Of a DNA stretch of 64,000 bases, positions 55,943 through 64,000 are shown piece by piece. How positions within the stretch are numbered: position 1 is the stretch's first letter; each line of letters begins with the position of its first letter. Made by a program: the position numbers and the translations under genes. Location: the NCBI GenBank assembly GCA_965223435.1, contig CBDCWQ010000004.1:62001-126000 (forward strand), given 5' to 3'. Under the pieces are notes generated by a model. It ran no database searches and was not told where the DNA came from. It worked only from the letters and a program-made list of their open reading frames with translations. Source of the DNA: CBDCWQ01 sp965223435 (GTDB taxonomy: Bacteria > Myxococcota > Kuafuiibacteriia > Kuafuiibacteriales > Kuafuiibacteriaceae).

Positions 55943-56455
55943 ATGTCGTCCGCAAGCGAGAAGAAAAAACGCAAGTCGCTAACCGGTCATGGTGGCGATG
56001 AGCCCGGGGCCACCCGCATCAACCTGACGGCGTTGATGGACATTCTTTCGAACATCATTTTCTTTTTGATGGCGAGTTTTGGAGCCCAGACCTTGGAGCT
56101 GAGTTCAGCGGCAAAGGTGAGTTTGCCGTCTTCGACTTCCGAGTTGTCCCTCAAAATGTCGATCAACGTTGCGGTGGGGATGTCCGAGCTTTTTGTGGAG
56201 GACGAACCCATTGGCAAGTTGAAAAAGGGTCGATTGATCGGCCTCGACAAGAACCGTTTTCACCCCAAGCTTGGCCAGACCCTGAAGCGGGTCAAAGCGC
56301 AGCGCTTAGCCAAAAACGAGCGCGCCAAGGACGCGGACGAAGTGGTCTTGTTTATCGCCGACAAACGGCTGAAGTTTGAAACCATCGACCGGGTGATGAA
56401 GACCTGCGCTCGGGCCGGGTTTACGAAGTTTCGGTTCGCCGTTTCCAAAAAATAG
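55943..56455 (+). CDS. TolR/ExbD-type stator protein, second copy
   Basis: The 170-residue product repeats the motif as INLTALMDILSNIIFFLMAS, again with the Asp, and then a periplasmic domain (EVVLFIADKRLKFETIDRVM). It is about as divergent from the first copy outside the membrane helix as members of different subfamilies. Start ATG at 55943 lies six bases after the upstream stop, with AAAGG at a short spacing. One TolQ-like and two TolR-like genes in this order is the AglR-Q-S layout of Myxococcus. Confidence 0.88.
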   Translation: MSSASEKKKRKSLTGHGGDEPGATRINLTALMDILSNIIFFLMASFGAQTLELSSAAKVSLPSSTSELSLKMSINVAVGMSELFVEDEPIGKLKKGRLIGLDKNRFHPKLGQTLKRVKAQRLAKNERAKDADEVVLFIADKRLKFETIDRVMKTCARAGFTKFRFAVSKK

Positions 56456-56473
56456 GGGCGTTCGTCCGGGTAC

Positions 56474-57049
56474 CTAGCCTAGCGAGGGCGCGGTGTACGT
56501 GATCCCGACTTTGTTGACGTCTACTCCGCAAACGGTGCCCGTGAGGGTGACTTGGTTGTCGCTGTTGGCCGATCCCGATACCGAGAATGTGCACGAACCC
56601 TGAACTTCCCCGGACAGGGTGAGCGAGCCGTTCATACTAAACTCGAAATTTGAAAACGAGCCGGCGATGACGGCCGACAGAGAACCGTCGAGTGCCACTC
56701 CAAGCTCCGTACAGCCGTTGAGCGTGAGGGATACGTTGGCTGTGAGGGGACTGGCAGTAAAGGTGCCGGTTCCGCTGATGGTCCCTCCACCTTGGCAGCT
56801 GGCGTTGCTTACGTTGATGGCGCTCGCCGCTTGCTGCGTTCGGAGTCCAGTGTTGCCCTGCAAATGGGCGATCAGCGCGCGGGAAAAAGCTGCGTTGGCC
56901 GCTCCGAACGCCGTCACGGCGCCCTGATCGCTTCCAGCAGCAACCCCATTGCTGTTGTTGTTGTTGTTGTTGTTGTCGTCGTCGCTGCCACAGCTGGCCA
57001 CAGCCAAGGCGAGGGGCAAAGCGAGCAACGGATTCGACCGGTAGCGCAT
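56474..57049 (-). CDS. Lipoprotein with polyasparagine run
   Basis: From the ATG at 57049 (CAGGAGG five bases upstream) the product is 191 residues: signal LLALPLALAVASC, then CGSDDD followed by seven Asn and a Ser-Asn pair, and a small beta domain with about ten strands, Cys pairs, and repeated TxTGT/SLTL units. The Asn run comes from an AAC/AAT trinucleotide tract, which on the plus strand reads as GTT repeats. It is the outer-membrane lipoprotein type; a function is not evident. It lies downstream of gatB on the same strand. Confidence 0.75.
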   Translation of the reverse strand: MRYRSNPLLALPLALAVASCGSDDDNNNNNNNSNGVAAGSDQGAVTAFGAANAAFSRALIAHLQGNTGLRTQQAASAINVSNASCQGGGTISGTGTFTASPLTANVSLTLNGCTELGVALDGSLSAVIAGSFSNFEFSMNGSLTLSGEVQGSCTFSVSGSANSDNQVTLTGTVCGVDVNKVGITYTAPSLG

Positions 57050-57202
57050 GAAGACCTCCTGCCGCAAATAGGCGGCAAAGAAGGGCGTTACTTGGCTTCA
57101 CTGGGTCTGTCAAATCGGCGGCCCCCGTAGGGCCGAATGGCCCGTGACTGAAGCGACTCGTCTAGGCAGCTGACGCGCAGTATATCGAAGTGATCCGAGG
57201 GA

Positions 57203-58680
57203 TTAGCTTGGGGGGGTGAGCCGTTTTTTGACCAGAGCTTGCACGACCTGCGGATTGGCTTTGCCCCTGGTGGCTTTCATCACTTGCCCCACGAAGAAGC
57301 CGAGCACTTTGTGCTGTCCGTTTTGATACTTCTCGATTTCTTTAGGGTTCTTTTCGGCGAGCGCGTTGATGATCGGTTCGAGAATGGCGGGATCTGAGAC
57401 TTGTTCACCTTCTTCTTTGCGCAGGGTTTCAAGCGGGGTGCCGTCTTTCCACATGCGACCAAACATCTTTTTTTGCTGTGTGGAGGAGATTTTGCCGGTG
57501 GCCTTGAGTCGCACGAGCTCGGCCAAGTCTTTTGCGGTGAGACGGGCTTCTCGAATACCCTCGGGTTCGTCCTTGAGCTCCCGCAGCACTTCGCCCTTGA
57601 TCAGGTTGGCGATGCCGAGGGCCCCCTCGGGATAGTGGGTCAGGGCGTCGTCAAAGAAAACGGGAAAACCTCGCGTTCTTCGGAAAAGGCTTGGGCGTGC
57701 TCCGCTGGGATCCCAAGCGCTTGCACGTAACGCGCCCGCTTTTTGGCCGGAAGCTCGGGGAGCTCAGCCTTCAGCCCCTGAACCCATTCGGGGTCGAGGA
57801 TGAGGGGCGGAAGGTCGGGATCGGGGAAATAGCGATAGTCGTGCGCGTCTGCCTTTCCGCGCATCGAGCGTGTCTCTTTTTTGACGCTGTCGTACAAACG
57901 CGTCTCCTGAACGATGTGCCCGCCGCTGGCCACGATCTGCGCATGCCGGAGGATTTCCACATCGATGGCCTGCTGGACAAACCGAAATGAGTTGATGTTC
58001 TTGAGCTCGCAGCGCGTCCCCAGTTTCGTCTCTCCCCGAGGGCGAATCGACACGTTGGCATCACACCGGAACGAGCCTTCTTCCATGTTCCCGTCTGAGA
58101 CCTCCAGCGTCATCAGGATGGACCGGAGCTCGCGTAGGTACTGAGCCGCCTCCGCGGAGCTTTGGATGTCGGGCTCGGTCACGATTTCGACCAGGGGTAC
58201 GCCGGCGCGGTTGTAGTCGACGAGCGAAAACGGCGCGCCTTCGGCGTGGATGTTTTTCCCCGCGTCCTCTTCCATGTGAATGCGTGCGATGCGGATCCGC
58301 CGAGCGGGTTGATCTTCGACTTCGACGTCCAGATGGCCGTGTTCACACAGGGGCTCGTTGTATTGCGATATTTGGTAGCCCTTCGGAAGATCGGGGTAAA
58401 AGTACTGCTTGCGGGACCAGACGCTCTTGAGGTGGATGGTGCAATCCAACGCAAGCCCCACCCGCACCGCCATTTCTACCGCCTTGCCGTTGAGCGTTGG
58501 CAGAACCCCAGGCAGCCCCACGCAGTACTCGTTGATGAAGGTATTGGGCTGCTCAGGGTCGTAGCGATTCGGGATTCCGCAGAAGATTTTGGTCTGGGTG
58601 CGGAGCTGAGCGTGAACCTCGAGACCGATCACCGGCTCGTAGCGTTCTAAGGCTTCCTGAAGGGTGTAGGGCACCGACAT
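57203..58680 (-). pseudogene. gatB: Aspartyl/glutamyl-tRNA amidotransferase subunit B, frameshifted in this sequence
   Basis: GatB, with GatA and GatC, turns mischarged Glu-tRNA(Gln) or Asp-tRNA(Asn) into the correct product. Two pieces in different frames join into a normal-length protein of about 490 residues. The first has YEPVIGLEVHAQLRT, YNRAGVPLVEIVTEP, ELKNINSFRFVQQA and DYRYFPDPDLPPL and stops near 57640. The second has LRELKDEPEGIREARLTAKD and the YqeY-like tail ending KKRLTPPS. One missing base in the CCC run at about 57662-57664 explains the break: adding it gives EREVFPVFFDDALTHYPEGA. The start at 58680 (MSVPYTLQEALERYEP) was chosen by homology; a GTG at 58758 is another. No gatA or gatC is nearby. 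Confidence 0.85.
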
Positions 58681-58945
58681 CCCCGGCCCGGTAGCACGAC
58701 TGGCAAATGGAGCACCAGCCTTCGCTATTTCCGATTCCAACGTGGCGGCAATGACCACCTACTCCCCATGTTGGGTACCCATACCCAACTTCGGTTTTGC
58801 GCATCTGAGTCAGCCCTCCTACCCCAGGACCACACAAACCGGAAATACCCTCAGCTTGCTTTGCGGGCGGCTCGCGCCAGACTTGCGCCTTCAGCGAGAA
58901 TCAGTGAGGTGAGCTTCGGGATGAAGCCGTGTGTTCGGGAGGGCT

Positions 58946-59131
58946 TTAGGGGTCGTCGGGGGTGGGGTCTGTTGGTTTTTCTGGTGGGGGGGAGCGGGTG
59001 GTTTCGCCCTGGGGGGGGCGCTTACGGCCCGAACGCCGAATGCCGTAGTTTCGCTTGCGGGCCGAGAATTTGAGCAAGGCCACTACGACGATGAGCACCA
59101 TCAAGGCAGCCGCTTTGTAGCCCAGGTTCAC
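58946..59131 (-). CDS. Small single-pass membrane protein with basic Pro-rich tail
   Basis: The 61-residue product has one membrane helix (YKAAALMVLIVVVALLKF) followed by SARKRNYGIRRSGRKRPP and a Pro/Glu-rich tail. The GTG start at 59131 has GAGG a few bases upstream. It lies 30 bases after the acyl-CoA dehydrogenase stop on the same strand and could be part of its transcript. No family is recognised. Confidence 0.55.
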   Translation of the reverse strand: MNLGYKAAALMVLIVVVALLKFSARKRNYGIRRSGRKRPPQGETTRSPPPEKPTDPTPDDP

Positions 59132-59160
59132 ACTGCGCCTCGCTTGGACCCTTTGAGGCG

Positions 59161-60981
59161 TCAGTAGCCGAGTGGGTAACCGTCGGCGTCGAGGACCGCG
59201 GCTGCGATCTGCCGTTTGAGGGGAAAGAGCGGGAGGGTGAGATCGAGGTGCAGCCTCTTGAGCTCCATCACCCGGGTGTATTGGTCTTCGTCGGGAAAGA
59301 GTTCGATGACGACGCGCCGCGCTCGGCCCATCACGCGTTCGTAAATCTCGCGCGCGGCCACCTTGGCAAAGGCCAGATGAAGGGCGGCTTTTTCGGGTGC
59401 ACTGCTTTTTTGGGCCTGGATGGCGCGACGAACCACACTATCAATGATGTAGGCGTCGATGCACATGTCTGAGAGGAGACTGAGCTGCTCTTGTTCTTTT
59501 TCAAGCTCCGTCATCAGTTTCATGGCCGCGGTGCCGATGGCATACACGGTGGCTTTTCGAACAAGCTCCGCGAGAACACTTTCTTCTCCAAGGGGCCCAT
59601 CGTCGGGCGTGGGCACCGGGGAAGCGGCCCGAGAAAGGGCGCTTTGAATGCCCTGAGCCACCGGGAGGAGGTTCAACGCCCCCTTCATGGTGCGCTTGAG
59701 AATGGTTCCGGGGATGAGCATGCGGTTGATTTCGTTGGTGCCCTCGAAGATCCGGTTGATGCGGCTGTCGCGGTAGGCGCACTCCACTTCGAACTCTTCA
59801 CTGTATCCGTAGCCGCCGTGGATCTGGACCGCTTCGTCGGTCATGTAGTCGAGGGTTTCCGACCCGGCGACTTTCATGATGGACGCTTCGATGTTGTACT
59901 CTTCGATGGCGAGCACCAGTTTTTTTGCGCGATCGGCGTCGTCCTTGTCGACCTTGGCCATCGCGCGGTCGATGCACCCCGTGGTGCGGTAACTGGCCGA
60001 TTCCACCCGGTAGGCGGCGATGGCCATATCGGCGATCTTTTCTTGGATGATCTTAAAATCGCTCAGGGGGGTGCCAAATTGTTTTCTTTCTTTGGCGTAG
60101 GTGGTGGCGAGCCCCAAAACCCGTTTGCATCCCCCGAGGACCGCTACCCCCAGGCGCAGACGACCCATGTTGAGGATGTTGAAGGCAATTTTATGACCGC
60201 GACCTTCTTCCCCCAACAGGTTTTCCCGCGGGATGTGAGCATTGTCAAAGCTGAGCGCGCAGGTTGACGACCCCCGGATGCCCATTTTGGGCTCTTCGCG
60301 TCCGATGGTGAACCCGGCGGTGTCGCGGGGCACGAGGAACGCCGAAAAACGTTTTCCGTCGATTTTGGCGAACACCGTGAACACGTCTGCGATTGCAGCG
60401 TTGGTGATCCACATCTTCGAACCGTTCAAGACCCATTGGGTGCCATCGTCCGAGAGCTTGGCCACCGTTTTCGCGGCCAGGGCGTCGGAACCGGAGCCCG
60501 CTTCGGTCAAGGCATACGCACCGATGATTTCGGCGGTCGCAAACTTCGGAAGATATTGGTCCTTGAGTGCTTTGGCGCCGTAGAAGACGAGGGGAAGCAT
60601 ACCGATGCCGTTGTGGGCGCCGAGGGCCACGCTGAAGCTCCCCTGGCGAGCCAGGCCCTCTGCGACCAAGCAGGACGTGGTCTTGTCGAGGCCCAGTCCG
60701 CCGAAGGACTCGGGGATGTCGATCATATGGATACCCAGCTCTCCGGCTTTTCGCAGGAGCTCGGGCATGACGCCGTCCTTCTTGTCTTCAATCTCCCGGT
60801 GTCGGGGAATCACCTCTTTTTCCACAAATTCGGTGGCGGTTCGGTAAAAGGCCCGCTGCTCGTTGCTGAAGTCTTCGGCACAAAAGATTTCTTGGCTCGC
60901 CGCGCGCTTGAGGAGAAAGCCGCCGCCAGGGGGGAGCTCTGTTGGCTCGCTCGATGTGTCCAAATTGGGCTGCGCGACCAT
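59161..60981 (-). CDS. Acyl-CoA dehydrogenase, long-chain (ACADVL-like)
   Basis: The 606-residue product has the acyl-CoA dehydrogenase fold with ALTEAGSGSDA, WITNAAIADVFTVFA, GHKIAFNILNMGRLRLG and YRDSRINRIFEGTNEINRML, where the Glu of EGTNEI is the catalytic base region. The extra C-terminal domain of about 180 residues is typical of very-long-chain enzymes. The enzyme makes the first double bond in beta-oxidation with FAD. Its ATG at 60981 follows AGGAGG. The gene is divergent from the PilZ-AMIN gene. Confidence 0.93.
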   Translation of the reverse strand: MVAQPNLDTSSEPTELPPGGGFLLKRAASQEIFCAEDFSNEQRAFYRTATEFVEKEVIPRHREIEDKKDGVMPELLRKAGELGIHMIDIPESFGGLGLDKTTSCLVAEGLARQGSFSVALGAHNGIGMLPLVFYGAKALKDQYLPKFATAEIIGAYALTEAGSGSDALAAKTVAKLSDDGTQWVLNGSKMWITNAAIADVFTVFAKIDGKRFSAFLVPRDTAGFTIGREEPKMGIRGSSTCALSFDNAHIPRENLLGEEGRGHKIAFNILNMGRLRLGVAVLGGCKRVLGLATTYAKERKQFGTPLSDFKIIQEKIADMAIAAYRVESASYRTTGCIDRAMAKVDKDDADRAKKLVLAIEEYNIEASIMKVAGSETLDYMTDEAVQIHGGYGYSEEFEVECAYRDSRINRIFEGTNEINRMLIPGTILKRTMKGALNLLPVAQGIQSALSRAASPVPTPDDGPLGEESVLAELVRKATVYAIGTAAMKLMTELEKEQEQLSLLSDMCIDAYIIDSVVRRAIQAQKSSAPEKAALHLAFAKVAAREIYERVMGRARRVVIELFPDEDQYTRVMELKRLHLDLTLPLFPLKRQIAAAVLDADGYPLGY

Positions 60982-61132
60982 GTAGACCTCCTGCGCTCAG
61001 AAATGAATCTCGGTTCATGGCTAATTTCCAATTCTTTACGCGCGGTGTCAAACCGCGTCCGGGCGTCAAGTTTTCGAACAGCGGATTCTGAAAATTGGAC
61101 GAGATGTCGGAGCCCATGTTCCTTGCTCGTAC

Positions 61133-62509
61133 ATGTCTCAGCACGCCCCCACCACCTCCGTTCCAGGCCCCGAATCCGCACGCCCTCTCGACCGGCGCAG
61201 CGATCCGCGGGTGCCTTTTGGCAGAACCGTCCGGGTGGGTCCGCCCGATGGTCGCCCCGAGCATCCGGTCCGGGCTTGGGACCTGTCATCGAAGGGGATG
61301 TTCATCCGGGCCGGTCGCGAGGTGGAGGTGGGGGCCCAGTTTTCGGTGGGCATCGTCTTGTCCCACGGAGAGGAGGCCTACGTGCCGCGGGCCGAGGTGG
61401 CCTACAACCGGATCGCCGGACACACCGGTTTTGGGGTGCGGTTTTTGGCGTACCACACCGGGGATGATGAACGGCTCACCCATGAGGTGCAGCGGGTCGT
61501 AGATGGGCGGGCGACGACCCGGCCCCCCCGGCAAGACGAGGCGGTGGACTCGGTCGCCTCTTTTTTGGCCGACGCGGCGCTGACCACCGAGACGCCCGAG
61601 ATCGAGATTTCTGAGCTTTCTTTAGATCCCACGCCCAGTCACGCCCCGGATGATCCTGCCGAGGTCTCTTCGGTGCCTGTGCCTCTAGACACCGAGGTTC
61701 CCGAACGGACGCGCTTTTACTGGTGGCAAGATCTAGAGGCGGCGCTCGACGGCGTCAGACACCGTTTGCTTCAGGGGGGCCGACGTCTCCCGCACGTATG
61801 GGTGGGCGTGATCGCCATCGGGATCTTGGCCGTCCTGACCGCATTGGGGATGGTTCTCTGGAAAGGGGCGTACGCCGAACCCCCGAAGAGTGTGCTCGAC
61901 GCCCGCGACCGCGGATTTTCTGCCGATACCCACCAGGCGCTCATGGGCCGGGGGGCCCTCGCATCCGATCTGTCCCGGGCGGCGGACCGGCCACAGCCGG
62001 CTCAGGCGCAAGGTGCGCCAGCCCACGCGCCCGCGCCGCGCGCTATGGACAAAACATGGATGGGGCCCGGTCCTGCACGTCCGGCCCGCGACGTCCCCGC
62101 CAGGGACGCAGCGCATGCCCGGACGCCAGGCAACAAGGCCCCGAAGAAACAGGCACCGGAGAAACTGAGCCCGAGGGCGCGGGCGGTGTTAGGCGCCGCG
62201 TCTTCGGGGCCCGCTGAGCGCCTTAGGCCGCCCGTCGGGTCCGAGACGGTGGTGTTGGCCAAACTGACTGCGGGAGCCTCGGTCCTCAAGACCCACCTTT
62301 TCAAAAAACCGGATCGCTTTGTTGTGGATCTACAGGGGCAGCTCGGGACGCCTCAGATTGCGGGCACGGCTCCCTTTGTTCGCAATGTTCGTTTTGGACG
62401 GCATGCGGACTACTTTCGGGTGGTCATCGATGTGGGGGTTTCTCTGGCGGAAGGGCGTGTTCGCCAAGAGGGCGATCGGCTGACCGTGGTCTTGCGCCCC
62501 CACCCCTGA
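61133..62509 (+). CDS. PilZ-domain protein with membrane helix and C-terminal AMIN domain
   Basis: The 458-residue product begins with a PilZ domain (RRSDPRVPFGRTVRVG, DLSSKGMFIRAG, GFGVRFLAYH). The R-x3-R and D/NxSxxG motifs are those used to bind cyclic di-GMP, though the first motif reads DRRSDPR. One membrane helix lies near 225-245 (HVWVGVIAIGILAVLTALGM), then an Ala/Pro/Lys-rich linker. The C-terminus is an AMIN-type domain (AGASVLKTHLFKKPDRFVVD and YFRVVIDVGVSLAEGRV). AMIN domains bring proteins to the cell wall or septum, and to secretin complexes. The build would link an inner signal with an envelope target. Confidence 0.85.
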   Translation: MSQHAPTTSVPGPESARPLDRRSDPRVPFGRTVRVGPPDGRPEHPVRAWDLSSKGMFIRAGREVEVGAQFSVGIVLSHGEEAYVPRAEVAYNRIAGHTGFGVRFLAYHTGDDERLTHEVQRVVDGRATTRPPRQDEAVDSVASFLADAALTTETPEIEISELSLDPTPSHAPDDPAEVSSVPVPLDTEVPERTRFYWWQDLEAALDGVRHRLLQGGRRLPHVWVGVIAIGILAVLTALGMVLWKGAYAEPPKSVLDARDRGFSADTHQALMGRGALASDLSRAADRPQPAQAQGAPAHAPAPRAMDKTWMGPGPARPARDVPARDAAHARTPGNKAPKKQAPEKLSPRARAVLGAASSGPAERLRPPVGSETVVLAKLTAGASVLKTHLFKKPDRFVVDLQGQLGTPQIAGTAPFVRNVRFGRHADYFRVVIDVGVSLAEGRVRQEGDRLTVVLRPHP

Positions 62510-62521
62510 GCTTCATCCCTT

Positions 62522-64000
62522 TTAGGCCACGATATACGGGAGCGGGGACCGTTGATCACCCCGCACGATGTTGTCGAGTCGGATGTGGGTCTTACCGATA
62601 TAGTCGTGGTACTCGCCGAAACCTGGCTGACCGTTTTTTTCCCAGTGCTTGGGCTGAAGCCCCATGGCAAGCATCAGGGTGATCAAGAAGTCCGGGTAGG
62701 CATGGCCCACGAACTCACTGTATCCATCGCGCGGAATGTCGGTTTTGTAGTCTACAAGCAATCCGGTCTTTAGGTACCCTCCGCCGCTTCCGGCAAGAAG
62801 AACGGGCTGGCTGTAGTTTTTGTGGCCGGGTGCATTGGCCATCTCTTTTCCGTAGTAGACAATGCTGCTGTCCAGGTACGTCCCGCCGCTTTCGGGGTCG
62901 ACCTCGCTGTCGAGAAGGTTGAGGAGATAGGCGACGTGCCTCGCTTGATAGACATCGATTCGTTCGATTTGCTGGAGCGCTTCGTCGTCGTTCGAGTGGG
63001 CCAGACCATGGTAGGTGCGTGTGACGCCGGGGATGAGAAACGAGTTGCCGGGATGGAATTTGAAGGTAAAGATACGGGTCAGATCGCATTTGATCGCCGC
63101 AAACATGATGTCCATCATGCTCCGGATCAAGTCGGTTTGAATATCGGTGGCCTTCGGTGCGGGCGCGACGTTTTCGGGTGGCGTACATCCTTGACGCTTC
63201 GATAGGGCATCGAGTCCGGTCTCAAGTTTGTACATGTGTTCGATGTGAGCGCTCAGGGTCTCGCGGTCTTGTTTGGAGATGCGGGCGCTGTTTCGGGCCT
63301 TTTGGAAGTGGGCTTGCACGCGGTCTACCACCAACTTTTGCCGCGCGGCCTTTCGGTCTTGGTCCGTCTGGCTGGCCTCCCCATCGATGTCGCCAAACAG
63401 GGCGCGAAACGCGGCGTGCGCGTCGTTGATGGCTTGCTCTTCTACAACTTCATTTCCCTGGCGTACATACGAGATGTTGCCGCCCGTTTTTCGAGTTTTG
63501 AGGCTGAGCAATCGCCTGACCGGTTCTTCTTGGTAGACGTGGCGGGCCATGATTTGGTCTATGGTTTCCCAGGTCAGTCCCTCTACGCCGTTTCCCATCG
63601 CGTGGGACAGTGTGAGCGAGCCGTTGTGCCCCTGTTTGTTCACCAGGGGATCGAGTCTTCGCAACATCAGCATCTTTTTCCGAACACTGTTGAACTCAGG
63701 CCCAAACACCCGAGATACGACGTCCAGGTCTTCGAGATTCAAGGTGTGCACGCCTGGAAGCACTTGTTTGAGCGGGTGTTTGTCTGCCGGGAACCATAGG
63801 CTGGGAGGGCACCCCTGTGGGCTTCGAAGGGCGATAAATCGTTTTGGACTACCCTGCACGGCGGCCGATGCATGTTTGGGGGCCAAGGAGCTCAAAAAAG
63901 GTATGGCCAAAGCGGTTCCGCCTGCGCCCTTAAGGAACATGCGGCGGGACAGTCCACGATGGTTTGCGTTTGGCGCGCTGGGGCTTTTTTGGCGTTTGGT
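62522..64000 (-). CDS. DUF1552 Tat-exported protein (5' partial)
   Basis: The gene runs off the right edge. In-window sequence includes NHRGLSRRMFLKGAGGTALA, a twin-arginine signal (SRRMFLKG), then the DUF1552 pattern: RFIALRSPQGCPPSLWF near the N-terminus, TWETIDQIMARHVYQEEPVR, and the C-terminal half with SMMDIMFAAIKCDLTRIFTF and GKEMANAPGHKNYSQPVLLA. DUF1552 proteins are common in Planctomycetes, Verrucomicrobia and Myxococcota, and are often paired with a DUF1592/1588 cytochrome-like protein; that partner would lie outside the window. The frame is open upstream to position 64000. It is convergent with the PilZ-AMIN gene. Confidence 0.9.
   Translation of the reverse strand, partial: TKRQKSPSAPNANHRGLSRRMFLKGAGGTALAIPFLSSLAPKHASAAVQGSPKRFIALRSPQGCPPSLWFPADKHPLKQVLPGVHTLNLEDLDVVSRVFGPEFNSVRKKMLMLRRLDPLVNKQGHNGSLTLSHAMGNGVEGLTWETIDQIMARHVYQEEPVRRLLSLKTRKTGGNISYVRQGNEVVEEQAINDAHAAFRALFGDIDGEASQTDQDRKAARQKLVVDRVQAHFQKARNSARISKQDRETLSAHIEHMYKLETGLDALSKRQGCTPPENVAPAPKATDIQTDLIRSMMDIMFAAIKCDLTRIFTFKFHPGNSFLIPGVTRTYHGLAHSNDDEALQQIERIDVYQARHVAYLLNLLDSEVDPESGGTYLDSSIVYYGKEMANAPGHKNYSQPVLLAGSGGGYLKTGLLVDYKTDIPRDGYSEFVGHAYPDFLITLMLAMGLQPKHWEKNGQPGFGEYHDYIGKTHIRLDNIVRGDQRSPLPYIVA

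Noticed and set aside
1..64000. tRNA, rRNA and CRISPR array search by eye
   Set aside because: No cloverleaf with a matching CCA-type end, no rRNA-like conserved string and no regular short repeats with spacers were seen.

Overview
The window looks like chromosomal DNA from a GC-rich (roughly 60%) Gram-negative bacterium, most probably a member of the Myxococcota or a relative (former Deltaproteobacteria). The clues are large secreted lipoproteins with MopE-like 'DGVDNDCD' motifs and FG-GAP/VCBS repeats, protein kinases with a PEGA tail or an AAA+/TPR tail, PilZ-domain fusions, a DUF1552 Tat-secreted protein, and one TolQ-like plus two TolR-like genes arranged as in the myxobacterial gliding motor. 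The taxonomic call is inference. No rRNA, tRNA or CRISPR array was found.

Region by region. (1) 1-4622 is a very large protein, cut by the window edge, that ends in two retropepsin-like lobes. (2) 4672-14257 is a hopanoid locus: a fused polyprenyl synthase/squalene synthase on the minus strand; divergently, squalene-hopene cyclase, hpnH, hpnG and a periplasmic thioredoxin-like protein as one tightly overlapping operon; and, convergent with these, the hpnN RND transporter. The locus could take C5 precursors to squalene, hopene, adenosylhopane and ribosylhopane and export the product. (3) 14457-24450 holds an orphan MEMO1-like gene, a giant lipoprotein of about 13 pre-peptidase C-terminal repeats interrupted by two single-base deletions, and a divergent oppABC set without ATPase genes. 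(4) 24622-28464 is a kinase-ATPase regulator.

(5) 28690-32400 is a graveyard: a broken M14 carboxypeptidase, an IS66 transposase fragment, a broken lectin-like gene, an IS630 relic and a 22-base inverted repeat. (6) 32427-47918 carries secreted proteins and regulators: an FG-GAP lipoprotein, glgC with an adjacent PEGA kinase, two cell-surface proteins divergent from that kinase, an M23 peptidase, a cyclic-nucleotide-binding protein coupled to a tyrosine recombinase, and an HtrA protease. (7) 48102-56455 has a PilZ-Hsp70 fusion, a metallopeptidase-like protein, a Rieske/cytochrome b complex whose cytochrome b carries a di-haem c tail, and a TolQ-TolR-TolR motor set. (8) 56474-64000 has a lipoprotein with a polyasparagine run, a frameshifted gatB, a long-chain-type acyl-CoA dehydrogenase, a PilZ-AMIN protein and a DUF1552 protein cut by the window end.

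Three one-base deletions (two in the repeat lipoprotein, one in gatB) each restore a conserved reading when one base is added back. Because gatB is normally needed for viability, uncorrected sequencing or assembly indels are the simplest explanation, and other start and frame calls here should be read with that in mind.
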